The notes under the pieces were generated by a model. It saw only the letters and a program-made list of their open reading frames with translations. It was not told where the DNA came from and searched no databases. From Dermacentor variabilis (lineage: Eukaryota > Arthropoda > Arachnida > Ixodida > Ixodidae), in NCBI RefSeq assembly GCF_050947875.1, contig NC_134571.1, positions 231,642,024-231,706,023 of the forward strand: a stretch of 64,000 nt of DNA, given 5' to 3'. The number at the start of each line of letters is the position of its first letter. Positions within the stretch are counted from its first letter, which is position 1. Made by a program: the position numbers and the translations under genes. Below are positions 1 to 14,350 of the stretch, piece after piece.

Positions 1-921
1 TTTAGGTTTTGTAGAATGGCCCCCAGGGCGACGCATAAACACGAATGGACGAACAATGAATAATGTTGTGCAGCCCCTGAGCAGTCAGGAAAATTTGAGA
101 TCATTGCATCCAAACTCGGGGGCTGTTCGTATCACCAGTTTTATTTCAAAAGAGAAATGTTGAAATCGGTCGTGCGCTAGCTGTACCACCACTGTCAACG
201 AATAGTCTGATGCACTGTGGTAACGGGTTTATGTTTTGTAGAATGGCCCCCAGGGTGACGCATAAACACGAGTAGGTGAAGAATGAGTCATTATGTGCAG
301 CGCCTGTGCGAGCAGGAAAATATTAAATCATTCCATCCAAACTGTGGAGCTGTTCGTATCACCACTTTTAGTGCAAAAGAGAAATGTTGGAATCACTCGT
401 GTGCTAGCGGTACCACAACGGCCAACGAATAGTCGGATGCACCGTGGTGTGGGGTTGATGTTTTGTAGAATGGCCCCCAGGGCGACCCATAAACACGAGT
501 CGACGAACAATGAATAATGTTGTGCAGCGCCTGAGCAGCCAGGAGAATTTTAGATCATTCCATCCAAACTCAGGAGCTGTTCGTATCACCAGCTTTAGTG
601 CAAAAGAGAAATGTTGGAATCGGTCATGCGCTAGCTGTGCCACGACGGCCGACGAATAGTCGGATGTACCGTGGTATCGGGTTTAGGTTTTGTAGAATGG
701 CCCCCAGGGCGACGCATAAACACGAATCGACGAACAATGAATAATGTTGCGCAGCCCCTGAGCAGTCAGAAAAATTTGAGATCATTGCATCCAAACTCGG
801 GGGCTGTTCGTATCACCAGTTTTATTTCAAAAGAGAAATGTTGAAATCGGTCGTGCGCTAGCTGTACCACCACTGTCAACGAATAGTCTGATGCATTGTG
901 GTAACGGGTTTATGTTTTGTA

Positions 922-2860
922 GAATGGCCCCCAGGGCGACCCATAAACACGAGTCGACGAACAATGAATAATGTTGTGCAGCGCCTGAGCAGCCAGGAAA
1001 ATTTTAGATCATTCCATCCAAACTCGGGAGCTGTTCGTATCACCAGTTTTAGTGCAAAATAGAAATGTTGGAATCGGTCGTGCGCGAGTTGTACCACCAC
1101 GGTCAACGAATAGTCGGTATCGGGTTTAAGTTTTGTAGAATGGCCCCCCGGGTGACGCATAAACACGAGCCTGGCAAGAATGAGTCATGATGTGCAGCGC
1201 CTACGCCACCAGGAAAATTTTAAATCTTTCCATCCAAACTGTGGAGCAGTTCGTATCACCAGTTTTAGTGCAAAAATGAAAGGTTGGAATCGATCTTTCG
1301 CTAGCGGTACCAGCACGGATAATGAATAGTCAGATGCACCGTGGTATCGGGCTTATATTTTGTAGAATGGCCCCAAGAGCGACGCATAAACACGAGGCGG
1401 CGAAGAATGAGTCATGTTGTGCAGCGCCTGTGCAGCCAGGAAAATTTTAGATCATTCCATCCAAACTCGGGAGCTGTTCGTTTCACCATTTTAGTGCAAA
1501 TTAGAAATGTTGGAATCGGTCGTGCACTAGCTGTACCACCACTGCCAATGAATATTCAGATGCACCGTGGTGTCGGGTTTATGTTTTATTGAATGGCCCC
1601 CAGGGCGACCCATAAACACGAGTCGACGAACAATGAATAATGTTGTGCAGCGCCTGAGCAGCCAGGAAAATTTTACATCATTCCATCCAAACTCGGGAGC
1701 CGTTCGTATTACCAGTTTTAGTGCAAAAGAGAAATGTTGGAATCGGTCGTGCGCTAGTTGTACCACCACGGTCATCGAATAGTCGGTATCGGGTTTATGT
1801 TTTGTAGAATGGCCCCCCGGGTGACGCATAAACACGAGCCGGGCAAGAATGAGTCATGATGTGCAGCGCCTACGCCACCAGGAAAATTTTAAATCTGTCC
1901 ATCAAAACTGTGGAGCAGTTCGTATCACCAGTTTTAGTGCAAAAATGAAAGGTTGGAATCGATCTTTCGCTAGCGGTACCAGCACGGATAATGAATAGTC
2001 AGATGCACCGTGGTATCGGGTTTATATTTTGTAGAATGGCCCCAAGAGCGACGCATAAACACGAGGCGGCGAAGAATGAGTCATGTTGTGCAGCGCCTGT
2101 GCAGCCAGCAAAATTTTAGATCATTCCATCCAAACTCGGGAGCTGTTCGTTTCACCATTTTAGTGCAAATTAGAAATGTTGGAATCGGTCGTGCACTAGC
2201 TGTACCACCACTGCCAATGAATATTCAGATGCACCGTGGTGTCGGGTTTATGTTTTATTGAATGGCCCCCAGGGCGACCCATAAACACGAGTCGACGAAC
2301 AATGAATAATGTTGTGCAGCGCCTGAGCAGCCAGGAAAATTTTACATCATTCCATCCAAACTCGGGAGCCGTTCGTATTACCAGTTTTAGTGCAAAAGAG
2401 AAATGTTGGAATCGGTCGTGCGCTAGTTGTACCACCACGGTCATCGAATAGTCGGTATCGGTTTTATGTTTTGTAGAATGGCCCCCCGGGTGACGCATAA
2501 ACACGAGCCGGGCAAGAATGAGTCATGATGTGCAGCGCCTACGCCACCAGGAAAATTTTAAATCTTTCCATCAAAACTGTGGAGCAGTTCGTATCACCAG
2601 TTTTAGTGCAAAAATGAAAGGTTGGAATCGATCTTTCGCTAGCGGTACCAGCACGGATAATGAATAGTCAGATGCACCGTGGTATCGGGTTTATATTTTG
2701 TAGAATGGCCTCAAGAGCGACGCATAAACTCGAGGCGGCGAAGAATGAGTCATGTTGTGCAGCGCCTGTGCAGCCAGCAAAATTTTAGATCATTCCATCC
2801 AAACTCGGGAGCTGTTCGTTTCACCATTTTAGTGCAAATTAGAAATGTTGGAATCGGTCG
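922..2860. repeat. Trimeric higher-order repeat, 669-bp period
   Basis: Within the satellite the order of monomer lengths 216, 227, 226 repeats, giving near-identical blocks that start at 1,138, 1,807 and 2,476. Diagnostic changes, such as the block reading GGTTGGAATCGATCTTTCGC, recur exactly 669 bp apart. The third copy diverges after about 2,860. The same trimer type is found again near 13,230-14,350 (offset 12,354), 16,580-17,090 and 18,650-19,130. Confidence 0.85.
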
Positions 2861-5800
2861 TGCGCTAGCTGTACCACCACGGCCAACGAATAGTCGTATG
2901 CACCGTGGTATCGGGTTTATGTTTTATAGAATGGCCCCCAGGGCGACCCATAAACACAAGTCGACGAACAATGAATAATGTTGTGCAGCGCCTGAGCAGC
3001 CAGAAAAGCTTTAGATCATTCCATCCAAACTCGGGAGCTGTTCGTAGCACCAGTTTTAGTGCAAAAGAGAAATGTTGGAATCGGTCGTGCGCTAGCTGTG
3101 CCACCACGGCCAACGATTAGTCGGATGCACCGTGGTATCGGGTTTAGGTTTTGTAGAATGGCCCCCAGGGCGACGCATAAACACGAATGGACGAACAATG
3201 AATAATGTTGTGCAGCCCCTGAGCAGTCAGGAAAATTTGAGATCATTGCATCCAAACTCGGGGGCTGTTCGTATCACCAGTTTTATTTCAAAAGAGAAAT
3301 GTTGAAATCGGTCGTGCGCTAGCTGTACCACCACTGTCAACGAATAGTCTGATGCATTGTGGTAACGGGTTTATGTTTTGTAGAATGGCCCCCAGGGCGA
3401 CCCATAAACACGAGTCGACGAACAATGAATAATGTTGTGCAGCGCCTGAGCAGCCAGGAAAATTTTAGATCATTCCATCCAACGTCGGGAGCCGTTCGTA
3501 TTACCAGTTTTAGTGCAAAAGAGAAAGGTTGGAATCGGTCGTGCGCTAGTTGTACCACCACGGTCAACGAATAGTCGGTATCGGGTTTATGTTTTGTAGA
3601 ATGGCCCCCCGGGTGACGCATAAACACGAGCCGGGCAAGAATGAGTCATGATGTGCAGCGCCTACGCCACCAGGAAAATTTTAAATCTTTCCATCCAAAC
3701 TGTGGAGCTGTTCGTATCACCAGATTTAGAGCAAAAGAGAAATGTTGGAAGCGGTCGTGCGCTAGCTGTACCACCACGGCCACTGAATAGTCAGATGCAC
3801 CGTGGTATTGGGTTTATGTTTTGTTGAATGGCTCCTAGGGCGACCCATAAACACGAGTCGACGAACAATGAATAATGTTGTGCAGCGCCTGAGCAGCCAG
3901 CAAAATTTTAGATCATTCCATCTAAACTCGGGAGCTGTTCGTATCACCAGTTTTAGTGCAAAAGAGAAATGTTGGAATCGGTCGTGCTCTAATTGTACCA
4001 CCACGGTCAACGAATAGTCGGTATCGGGTTTATGTTTTGTAGAATGGCCCCCCGGGTGAGGCATAAACACGAGTCGGCGAAGAATGAGTCATTATGTGCA
4101 GCGCCTGCGCCACCAGGAAAATTTTAAATCATTCCATCCAAACTGTGGAGCAGTTCGTATCACCAGTTTTAGTGCAAAAGTGAAAGGTAGGAATCGGTCT
4201 TTCGCTAGCTGTACCAGCGCGGCCAATGAATAGTCAGAGGCACCGTGGTATCGGGTTTATGTTATTTGGAATGGCCCCAAGAGTGACGCATAAACACGAG
4301 TCGGCGAAGAATGAGCCATGTTGTGCAGCGCCTGTGGAGCCAGGAAAATTTTAGATCATTCCATCCAAACTCGGGAGCTGTTCGTATCACCAGTTTTAGT
4401 GCAAAAGAGAAATGTTGGAATCGGTCGTGCCCTGGCTGTGCCACCACGGTCATCGAATAGTCGGATGGACGGTGGTATCGGGCTTATATTTTGTAGAATG
4501 GCCCCCAGGGCGACGCATAAACATGAGTCGGCGAAGAATTAGTCATTATGTGCCGCGCCTTTGCCAACAGAAAAATTTTAAACCATTCCATCCAAACTGT
4601 GGAGCAGTTCTTATCACCAGTTTTAGTGCAAAAGAGAAATGTTGGAATCGGTCGTGCGCTAGCTGTACCACCACGGCCAACGAATAGTCGGATGCACCGT
4701 CGTATCGGGTTTATGTTTTGTAGAATGGCCCCCAGGCCGACCCATAAACACGAGTCGTCGAACAATGATTAATGGTGTGCAGCGCCTGAGCAGCCAGGAA
4801 AATATTAGATCATTCCATCCAAACTCGGGAGCTGTTCGTATCACCAGTTTAGTGCAAAAGAGAAATGTTTGAATCGGACGTGCGCTAATTGTACCACCGC
4901 GGTCAACGAATAGTCGGTATCGGGTCTATGTTTTGTCCAATGGCCCCCCGGGTGACGCATAAACACGAGTCGGCGAAGAATGAGTGATTATGTGCAACGC
5001 CTGCGCCACCAGGAAAATTTTAAATCATTCCATCCAAACTATGGAGCTGTTCGTATCAGCAGTTTTAGTGCAAAAGAGAAATGTTGGAATCACTCGTGCG
5101 CTAGCGGTACCACAACGGCCAACGAATAGTCGGATGCACTGTGGTGTCGGGTTGATGTTTTGTAGAATGGCCCCCAGGGCGACGCATAAACACGAGGCGG
5201 CGAAGAATGAGCCATGTTGTGCAGCGCCTGTGCAGCCAGGAAAATTTTATATCATTCCATCCAAGCTCGGGAGCTGCTCGTATCACCAGTTTTAGTGCGA
5301 AAGAGAAATGTTGGAATCGGTCGTGCGCTAGCTGTACCACCACGGCCAACGAATAGTCGTATGCACCGTGGTATCGGGTTTATGTTTTATAGAATGGTTC
5401 CCAGGGCGACGCATAAACACGAGTCGGCGAAGAATGAGTCATTATGTGCAGCGCCTGAGCAGCCAGGAAAACTTTAGATCATTCCATCCAAACTCGGAGC
5501 TGTTCGTAGCACCAGTTTTAATGCAAAAGAGAAATGTTGGAATCGGTCGTGCGCTAGCTGTGCCACCACGGCCAACGAATAGTCGGATGCACCGTGGTAT
5601 CGGGTTTAGGTTTTGTAGATGGCCCCCAGGGCGACCCATAAACACGAATCGACGAACAATGAATAATGTTGTGCAGCCCCTGAGCAGTCAGGAAAATTTG
5701 AGATCATTGCATCCAAACTCGGGCGCTGTTCGTATCACCGGTTTTAGTTCAAAAGAGAAATGTTGAAATCGGTCGTGCCCTGGCTGTGCCACCACGGTCA

Positions 5801-6419
5801 TCGAATAGTCGGATGGACCGTGGTATCGGGTTTATGTTTTTTAGAATGGCCCCCAGGGCGACGCATAAACACGAGTCGGCGAAGAATGAGTCATTATGTG
5901 CAGCGCCTGTGCAGCCAGGAAAATTTTAAATCATTCCATACAGACTCTGGAACTGTTCGTATCACAAGTTTTAGTGTAAAAGAGAAATGTTGGAATCGGT
6001 CGTGCGCTAGCTCTAACACCACGGCCAACGAATAGTCAGATGCACCGTGGTATCGGGTTCATGTTTTGTAGAATGGCCCCCAGGGTGACGCATAAACACG
6101 GGTAGGTGAAGAATGAGTCATTATGTGCAGCGCCTGTGCCAGCAGGAAAATTTTAAATCATTCCATCCGAACTGTGGAGCTGTTCGTATCACCAGCTTTA
6201 GTGCAAAAGAGAAATGTTGGAATCGGTCATGCGCTAGCTGTGCCACGACGGCCAAGGAATAGTCGGATGCACCGTGGTATCGGGTTTATGTTTTGTGGTA
6301 TGGCCCCCTGGGGGACGCATAAATACGAGTCGGCGAAGAATGAGTCATTATGTGCAGTGCCTTGCAACCAGGAAAATTTTAAATCATACCATACAAACTC
6401 TGGAGCTCTTCGTATCACC

Positions 6420-9400
6420 AGTTTTAGAGCAAAAGAGAAATGTTGGAAGCGGTCGTGCGCTAGCTGTACCACCACGGCCACTGAATAGTCAGATGCACCG
6501 TGGTATTGGGTTTATGTTTTGTTGAATGGCTCCCAGGGCGACCCATAAACACGAGTCGACGAACAATGAATAATGTTGTGCAGCGCCTGAGCAGCCAGCA
6601 AAATTTTAGATCATTCCATCCAAACTCGGGAGCTGTTCGTATCACCAGTTTTAGTGCAAAAGAGAAATGTTGGAATCGGTCGTGCTCTAATTGTACCACC
6701 ACGGTCAACGAATAGTCGGTATCGGGTTTATGTTTTGTAGAATGGCCCCCCGGGTGAGGCATAAACACGAGTCGGCGAAGAATGAGTCATTATGTGCAGC
6801 GCCTGCGCCACCAGGAAAATTTTAAATCATTCCATCCAAACTGTGGAGCAGTTCGTATCACCAGTTTTAGTGCAAAAGTGAAAGGTAGGAATCGGTCTTT
6901 CGCTAGCTGTACCAGCGCGGCCAATGAATAGTCAGAGGCACCGTGGTATCGGGTTTATGTTATTTAGAATGGCCCCAAGAGTGACGCATAAACACGAGTC
7001 GGCGAAGAATGAGCCATGTTGTGCAGCGCCTGTGGAGCCAGGAAAATTTTAGATCATTCCATCCAAACTCGGGAGCTGTTCGTATCACCAGTTTTAGTGC
7101 AAATAAGAAATGTTGGAATCGGTCGTGCACTAGCTGTACCACCACTGCCAATGAATATTCAGATGCACCGTGGTGTAGGGTTTATGTTTTGTTGAATGGC
7201 CCCCAGGCCGACCCATAAACACGAATCTACGAAGAATGAATAATGTTGTGCAGCGCCTGAGCAGCCAGGAAAATTTTAGATCATTCCATCCATACTCGGG
7301 AGCTGTTTGTATCACCAGTTTTAGTGCAAAAGAGAAATGTTGGAATCGGTCGTGCGCCAGCTATGCCATGACGGCCAACGAATACTCGGATGCACCGTGG
7401 TATCGGGTTTATGTTTTGTGGTATGGCCCCCAGGGCGACGCATAAATACGAGTCGACGAACAATGAATAATGTTGTGCAGCGCCCGTGCAGCCAGGAAAA
7501 TTTTAGATCATTCAATCCAAACTCGGGAGCTGCTCGTATCACCAGTTTTAGTGCGAAAGAGAAATGTTGGAATCGGTCGTGCGCTAGCTGTGCCACCACG
7601 GCTAACGAATAGTCGGATGCACCGTGGTATCGGGTTTAGGTTTTGTAGAATGGCCCCCAGGGCGACGCATAAACACGAATCGACGAACAATGAATAATGT
7701 TGCGCAGCCCCTGAGCACTCAGAAAAATTTGAGATCATTGCATCCAAACTCGGGGGCTGTTCGTATCACCAGTTTTATTTCAAAAGAGAAATGTTGAAAT
7801 CGGTCGTGCGCTAGCTGTACCACCACTGTCAACGAATAGTCTGATGCATTGTGGTAACGGGTTTATGTTTTGTAGAATGGCCCCCAGGGCGACCCATAAA
7901 CACGAGTCGACGAACAATGAATAATGTTGTGCAGCGCCTGAGCAGCCAGGAAAATTTTAGATCATTCCATCCAACGTCGGGAGCCGTTCGTATTACCAGT
8001 TTTAGTGCAAAAGAGAAAGGTTGGAATCGGTCGTGCGCTAGTTGTACCACCACGGTCAACGAATAGTCGGTATCGGGTTTATGTTTTGTAGAATGGCCCC
8101 CCGGGTGACGCATAAACACGAGCCGGGCAAGAATGAGTCATGATGTGCAGCGCCTACGCCACCAGGAAAATTTTAAATCTTTCCATCCAAACTGTGGAGC
8201 AGTTCGTATCACCAGTTTTAGTGCAAAAATGAAAGGTTGGAATTGATCTTTCGCAAGCGGTACCAGCACGGATAATGAATAGTCAGATGCACCGTGGTAT
8301 CGGGTTTATATTTTGTAGAATGGCCCCAAGAGCGACGCATAAACACGAGGCGGCGAAGAATGAGTCATGTTGTGCAGCGCCTGTGCAGCCAGCAAAATTT
8401 TAGATCATTCCATCCAAACTCGGGAGCTGTTCGTTTCACCATTTTAGTGCAAATTAGAAATGTTGGAATCGGTCGTGCGCTAGCTGTACCACCACGGCCA
8501 ACGAATAGTCGTATGCACCGTGGTATCGGGTTTATGTTTTATAGAATGGCCCCCAGGGCGACCCATAAACACAAGTCGACGAACAATGAATAATGTTGTG
8601 CAGCGCCTGAGCAGCCAGAAAAGCTTTAGATCATTCCATCCAAACTCGGGAGCTGTTCGTAGCACCAGTTTTAGTGCAAAAGAGAAATGTTGGAATCGGT
8701 CGTGCGCTAGCTGTGCCACCACGGCCAACGATTAGTCGGATGCACCGTGGTATCGGGTTTAGGTTTTGTAGAATGGCCCCCAGGGCGACGCATAAACACG
8801 AATGGACGAACAATGAATAATGTTGTGCAGCCCCTGAGCAGTCAGGAAAATTTGAGATCATTGCATCCAAACTCGGGGGCTGTTCGTAGCACCAGTTTTA
8901 TTTCAAAAGAGAAATGTTGAAATCGGTCGTGCGCTAGCTGTACCACCACTGTCAACGAATAGTCTGATGCACTGTGGTAACGGGTTTATGTTTTGTAGAA
9001 TGGCCCCCAGGGTGACGCATAAACACGAGTAGGTGAAGAATGAGTCATTATGTGCAGCGCCTGTGCGAGCAGGAAAATATTAAATCATTCCATCCAAACT
9101 GTGGAGCTGTTCGTATCACCACTTTTAGTGCAAAAGAGAAATGTTGGAATCACTCGTGTGCTAGCGGTACCACAACGGCCAACGAATAGTCGGATGCACC
9201 GTGGTGTGGGGTTGATGTTTTGTAGAATGGCCCCCAGGGCGACCCATAAACACGAGTCGACGAACAATGAATAATGTTGTGCAGCGCCTGAGCAGCCAGG
9301 AGAATTTTAGATCATTCCATCCAAACTCAGGAGCTGTTCGTATCACCAGCTTTAGTGCAAAAGAGAAATGTTGGAATCGGTCATGCGCTAGCTGTGCCAC

Positions 9401-9440
9401 GACGGCCGACGAATAGTCGGATGCACCGTGGTATCGGGTT
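6420..9440. repeat. Long higher-order repeat copy 1 (period 3,598 bp)
   Basis: This block reappears at 10,018-13,038 with a constant offset of 3,598 bp, which is about 16 monomers (about 13 long and 3 short). Spot checks show only scattered substitutions, such as one base at 7,386 versus 10,984 and one at 7,501 versus 11,099. The second half (8,294-9,440) also recurs at 17,075-18,220 with offset 8,781, and its last part matches 1-1,020 with offset 8,757. Confidence 0.88.
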
Positions 9441-10017
9441 TAGGTTTTGTAGAATGGCCCCCAGGGCGACGCATAAACACGAATCGACGAACAATGAATA
9501 ATGTTGCGCAGCCCCTGAGCAGTCAGAAAAATTTGAGAGCATTGCATCCAAACTCGGGGGCTGTTCGTATCACCAGTTTTATTTCAAAAGAGAAATGTTG
9601 AAATCGGTCGTGCGCTAGCTGTACCACCACTGTCAACGAATAGTCTGATGCATTGTGGTAACGGGTTTATGTTTTGTAGAATGGCCCCCAGGGCGACCCA
9701 TAAACACGAGTCGACGAACAATGAATAATGTTGTGCAGCGCCTGAACAGCCAGGAAAATTTTAGATCATTCCATCCAACGTCGGGAGCCGTTCGTATTAC
9801 CAGTTTTAGTGCAAAAGAGAAAGGTTGGAATCGGTCGTGCGCTAGTTGTACCACCACGGTCAACGAATAGTCGGTATCGGGTTTATGTTTTGTAGAATGG
9901 CCCCCCGGGTGACGCATAAACACGAGCCGGGCAAGAATGAGTCATGATGTGCAGCGCCTACGCCACCAGGAAAATTTTAAATCTTTCCATCCAAACTGTG
10001 GAGCTGTTCGTATCACC

Positions 10018-13000
10018 AGATTTAGAGCAAAAGAGAAATGTTGGAAGCGGTCGTGCGCTAGCTGTACCACCACGGCCACTGAATAGTCAGATGCACCGTG
10101 GTATTGGGTTTATGTTTTGTTGAATGGCTCCCAGGGCGACCCATAAACACGAGTCGACGAACAATGAATAATGTTGTGCAGCGCCTGAGCAGCCAGCAAA
10201 ATTTTAGATCATTCCATCCAAACTCGGGAGCTGTTCGTATCACCAGTTTTAGTGCAAAAGAGAAATGTTGGAATCGGTCGTGCTCTAATTGTACCACCAC
10301 GGTCAACGAATAGTCGGTATCGGGTTTATGTTTTGTAGAATGGCCCCCCGGGTGAGGCATAAACACGAGTCGGCGAAGAATGAGTCATTATGTGCAGCGC
10401 CTGCGCCACCAGGAAAATTTTAAATCATTCCATCCAAACTGTGGAGCAGTTCGTATCACCAGTTTTAGTGCAAAAGTGAAAGGTAGGAATCGGTCTTTCG
10501 CTAGCTGTACCAGCGCGGCCAATGAATAGTCAGAGGCACCGTGGTATCGGGTTTATGTTATTTAGAATGGCCCCAAGAGTGACGCATAAACACGAGTCGG
10601 CGAAGAATGAGCCATGTTGTGCAGCGCCTGTGGAGCCAGGAAAATTTTAGATCATTCCATCCAAACTCGGGAGCTGTTCGTATCACCAGTTTTAGTGCAA
10701 ATAAGAAATGTTGGAATCGGTCGTGCACTAGCTGTACCACCACTGCCAATGAATATTCAGATGCACCGTGGTGTAGGGTTTATGTTTTGTTGAATGGCCC
10801 CCAGGCCGACCCATAAACACGAATCTACGAAGAATGAATAATGTTGTGCAGCGCCTGAGCAGCCAGGAAAATTTTAGATCATTCCATCCATACTCGGGAG
10901 CTGTTTGTATCACCAGTTTTAGTGCAAAAGAGAAATGTTGGAATCGGTCGTGCGCCAGCTATGCCATGACGGCCAACGAATAGTCGGATGCACCGTGGTA
11001 TCGGGTTTATGTTTTGTGGTATGGCCCCCAGGGCGACGCATAAATACGAGTCGACGAACAATGAATAATGTTGTGCAGCGCCCGTGCAGCCAGGAAAATC
11101 TTAGATCATTCAATCCAAACTCGGGAGCTGCTCGTATCACCAGTTTTAGTGCGAAAGAGAAATGTTGGAATCGGTCGTGCGCTAGCTGTGCCACCACGGC
11201 TAACGAATAGTCGGATGCACCGTGGTATCGGGTTTAGGTTTTGTAGAATGGCCCCCAGGGCGACGCATAAACACGAATCGACGAACAATGAATAATGTTG
11301 CGCAGCCCCTGAGCAGTCAGAAAAATTTGAGATCATTGCATCCAAACTCGGGGGCTGTTCGTATCACCAGTTTTATTTCAAAAGAGAAATGTTGAAATCG
11401 GTCGTGCGCTAGCTGTACCACCACTGTCAACGAATAGTCTGATGCATTGTGGTAACGGGTTTATGTTTTGTAGAATGGCCCCCAGGGCGACCCATAAACA
11501 CGAGTCGACAAACAATGAATAATGTTGTGCAGCGCCTGAGCAGCCAGGAAAATTTTAGATCATTCCATCCAACGTCGGGAGCCGTTCGTATTACCAGTTT
11601 TAGTGCAAAAGAGAAAGGTTGGAATCGGTCGTGCGCTAGTTGTACCACCACGGTCAACGAATAGTCGGTATCGGGTTTATGTTTTGTAGAATGGCCCCCC
11701 GGGTGACGCATAAACACGAGCCGGGCAAGAATGAGTCATGATGTGCAGCGCCTACGCCACCAGGAAAATTTTAAATCTTTCCATCCAAACTGTGGAGCAG
11801 TTCGTATCACCAGTTTTAGTGCAAAAATGAAAGGTTGGAATCGATCTTTCGCTAGCGGTACCAGCACGGATAATGAATAGTCAGATGCACCGTGGTATCG
11901 GGTTTATATTTTGTAGAATGGCCCCAAGAGCGACGCATAAACACGAGGCGGCGAAGAATGAGTCATGTTGTGCAGCGCCTGTGCAGCCAGCAAAATTTTA
12001 GATCATTCCATCCAAACTCGGGAGCTGTTCGTTTCACCATTTTAGTGCAAATTAGAAATGTTGGAATCGGTCGTGCGCTAGCTGTACCACCACGGCCAAC
12101 GAATAGTCGTATGCACCGTGGTATCGGGTTTATGTTTTATAGAATGGCCCCCAGGGCGACCCATTAACACAAGTCGACGAACAATGAATAATGTTGTGCA
12201 GCGCCTGAGCAGCCAGAAAAACTTTAGATCATTCCATCCAAACTCGGGAGCTGTTCGTAGCACCAGTTTTAGTGCAAAAGAGAAATGTTGAAATCGGTCG
12301 TGCGCTTGCTGTGCCACCACGGCCAACGATTATTCGGATGCACCGTGGTATCGGGTTTAGGTTTTGTAGAATGGCCCCCAGGGCTACGCATAAACACGAA
12401 TGGACGAACAATGAATAATGTTGTGCAGCCCCTGAGCAGTCAGGAAAATTTGAGATCATTGCATCCAAACTCGGGGGCTGTTCGTATCACCAGTTTTATT
12501 TCAAAAGAGAAATGTTGAAATCGGTCGTGCGCTAGCTGTACCACCACTGTCAACGAATAGTCTGATGCACTGTGGTAACGGGTTTATGTTTTGTAGAATG
12601 GCCCCCAGGGTGACGCATAAACACGAGTAGGTGAAGAATGAGTCATTATGTGCAGCGCCTGTGCGAGCAGGAAAATATTAAATCATTCCATCCAAACTGT
12701 GGAGCTGTTCGTATCACCACTTTTAGTGCAAAAGAGAAATGTTGGAATCACTCGTGTGCTAGCGGTACCACAACGGCCAACGAATAGTCGGATGCACCGT
12801 GGTGTGGGGTTGATGTTTTGTAGAATGGCCCCCAGGGCGACCCATAAACCCGAGTCGACGAACAATGAATAATGTTGTGCAGCGCCTGAGCAGCCAGGAG
12901 AATTTTAGATCATTCCATCCAAACTCAGGAGCTGTTCGTATCACCAGCTTTAGTGCAAAAGAGAAATGTTGGAATCGGTCATGCGCTAGCTGTGCCACGA

Positions 13001-13038
13001 CGGCCAACGAATAGTCGGATGCACCGTGGTATCGGGTT
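10018..13038. repeat. Long higher-order repeat copy 2 (period 3,598 bp)
   Basis: Near-identical to 6,420-9,440. The match starts near the variant monomer reading TTTAGAGCAAAAGAGAAATG and ends at about 13,038. There this copy continues as GTTTTGTGGTATGGC while copy 1 continues with a different monomer type. Bases 9,441-10,017, between the copies, are monomers that close the 16-mer in copy 1. Confidence 0.88.
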
Positions 13039-13039
13039 T

Positions 13040-14350
13040 ATGTTTTGTGGTATGGCCCCCTGGGGGACGCATAAATACGAGTCGGCGAAGAATGAGTCAT
13101 TATGTGCAGTGCCTTGCAGCCGGGAAAATTTTAAATCATACCATACAATCTCTGGAGCTGTTCGTATCACCAGTTTTAGAGCAAAAGAGAAATGTTGGAT
13201 TCGGTCGTGCGCTAGCTGTACCACCACGGCCACTGAATAGTCAGATGCGCCGTGGTATCGGGTTTATGTTTTGTTGAATGGCCCCCAGGGCGACCCATAA
13301 ACACGAGTCGACGAACAATGAATAATGTTGTGCAGCGCCTGAGCAGCCAGGAAAATTTTAGATCATTCCATCCAAACTCGGGAGCTGTTCGTATCACCAG
13401 TTTTAGTGCAAAATAGAAATGTTGGAATCGGTCGTGCGCTAGTTGTACCACCACGGTCAACGAATAGTCGGTATCGGGTTTTTGTTTTGTAGAATGGCCC
13501 CCCGGGTGACGCATAAACACGAGCCTGGCAAGAATGAGTCATGATGTGCAGCGCCTACGCCACCAGGAAAATTTTATATCTTTCCATCCAAACTGTGGAG
13601 CAGTTCGTATCACCAGTTTTAGTGCAAAAATGAAAGGTTGGAATCGATCTTTCGGTAGCGGTACCAGCACGGATAATGAATAGTCAGATGCACCGTGGTA
13701 TCGGGTTTATATTTTGTAGAATGGCCCCAAGAGCGACGCATAAACACGAGGCGGCGAAGAATGAGTCATGTTGTGCAGCGCCTGTGCAGCCAGGAAAATT
13801 TTAGATCATTCCATCCAAACTCGGGAGCTGTTCGTTTCACCATTTTAGTGCAAATTAGAAATGTTGGAATCGGTCGTGCACTAGCTGTACCACCACTGCC
13901 AATGAATATTCATATGCACCGTGGTGTCGGGTTTATGTTTTATTGAATGGCCCCCAGGGCGACCCATAAACACGAGTCGACGAACAATGAATAATGTTGT
14001 GCAGCGCCTGAGCAGCCAGGAAAATTTTAGATCATTCCATCCAAACTCGGGAGCCGTTCGTATTACCAGTTTTAGTGCAAAAGAGAAATGTTGGAATCGG
14101 TCGCGCGCTAGTTGTACCACCACGGTCATCGAATAGTCGGTATCGGGTTTATGTTTTGTAGAATGGCCCCCCGGGTGACGCATAAACACGAGCCGGGCAA
14201 GAATGAGTCATGATGTGCAGCGCCTACGCCACCAGGAAAATTTTAAATCTTTCCATCAAAACTGTGGAGCAGTTCGTATCACCAGTTTTAGTGCAAAAAT
14301 GAGAGGTTGGAATCGATCTTTCGCTAGCGGTACCAGCACGGATAATGAAT
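13040..14350. repeat. Satellite block shared with 876-1,990 and 18,220-19,130
   Basis: The monomer order here matches 876-1,990 with offset about 12,354 and matches 18,220-19,130 with offset about 5,182. It is a further dispersed copy of a multi-monomer unit, showing that blocks rather than single monomers were amplified. Confidence 0.75.
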
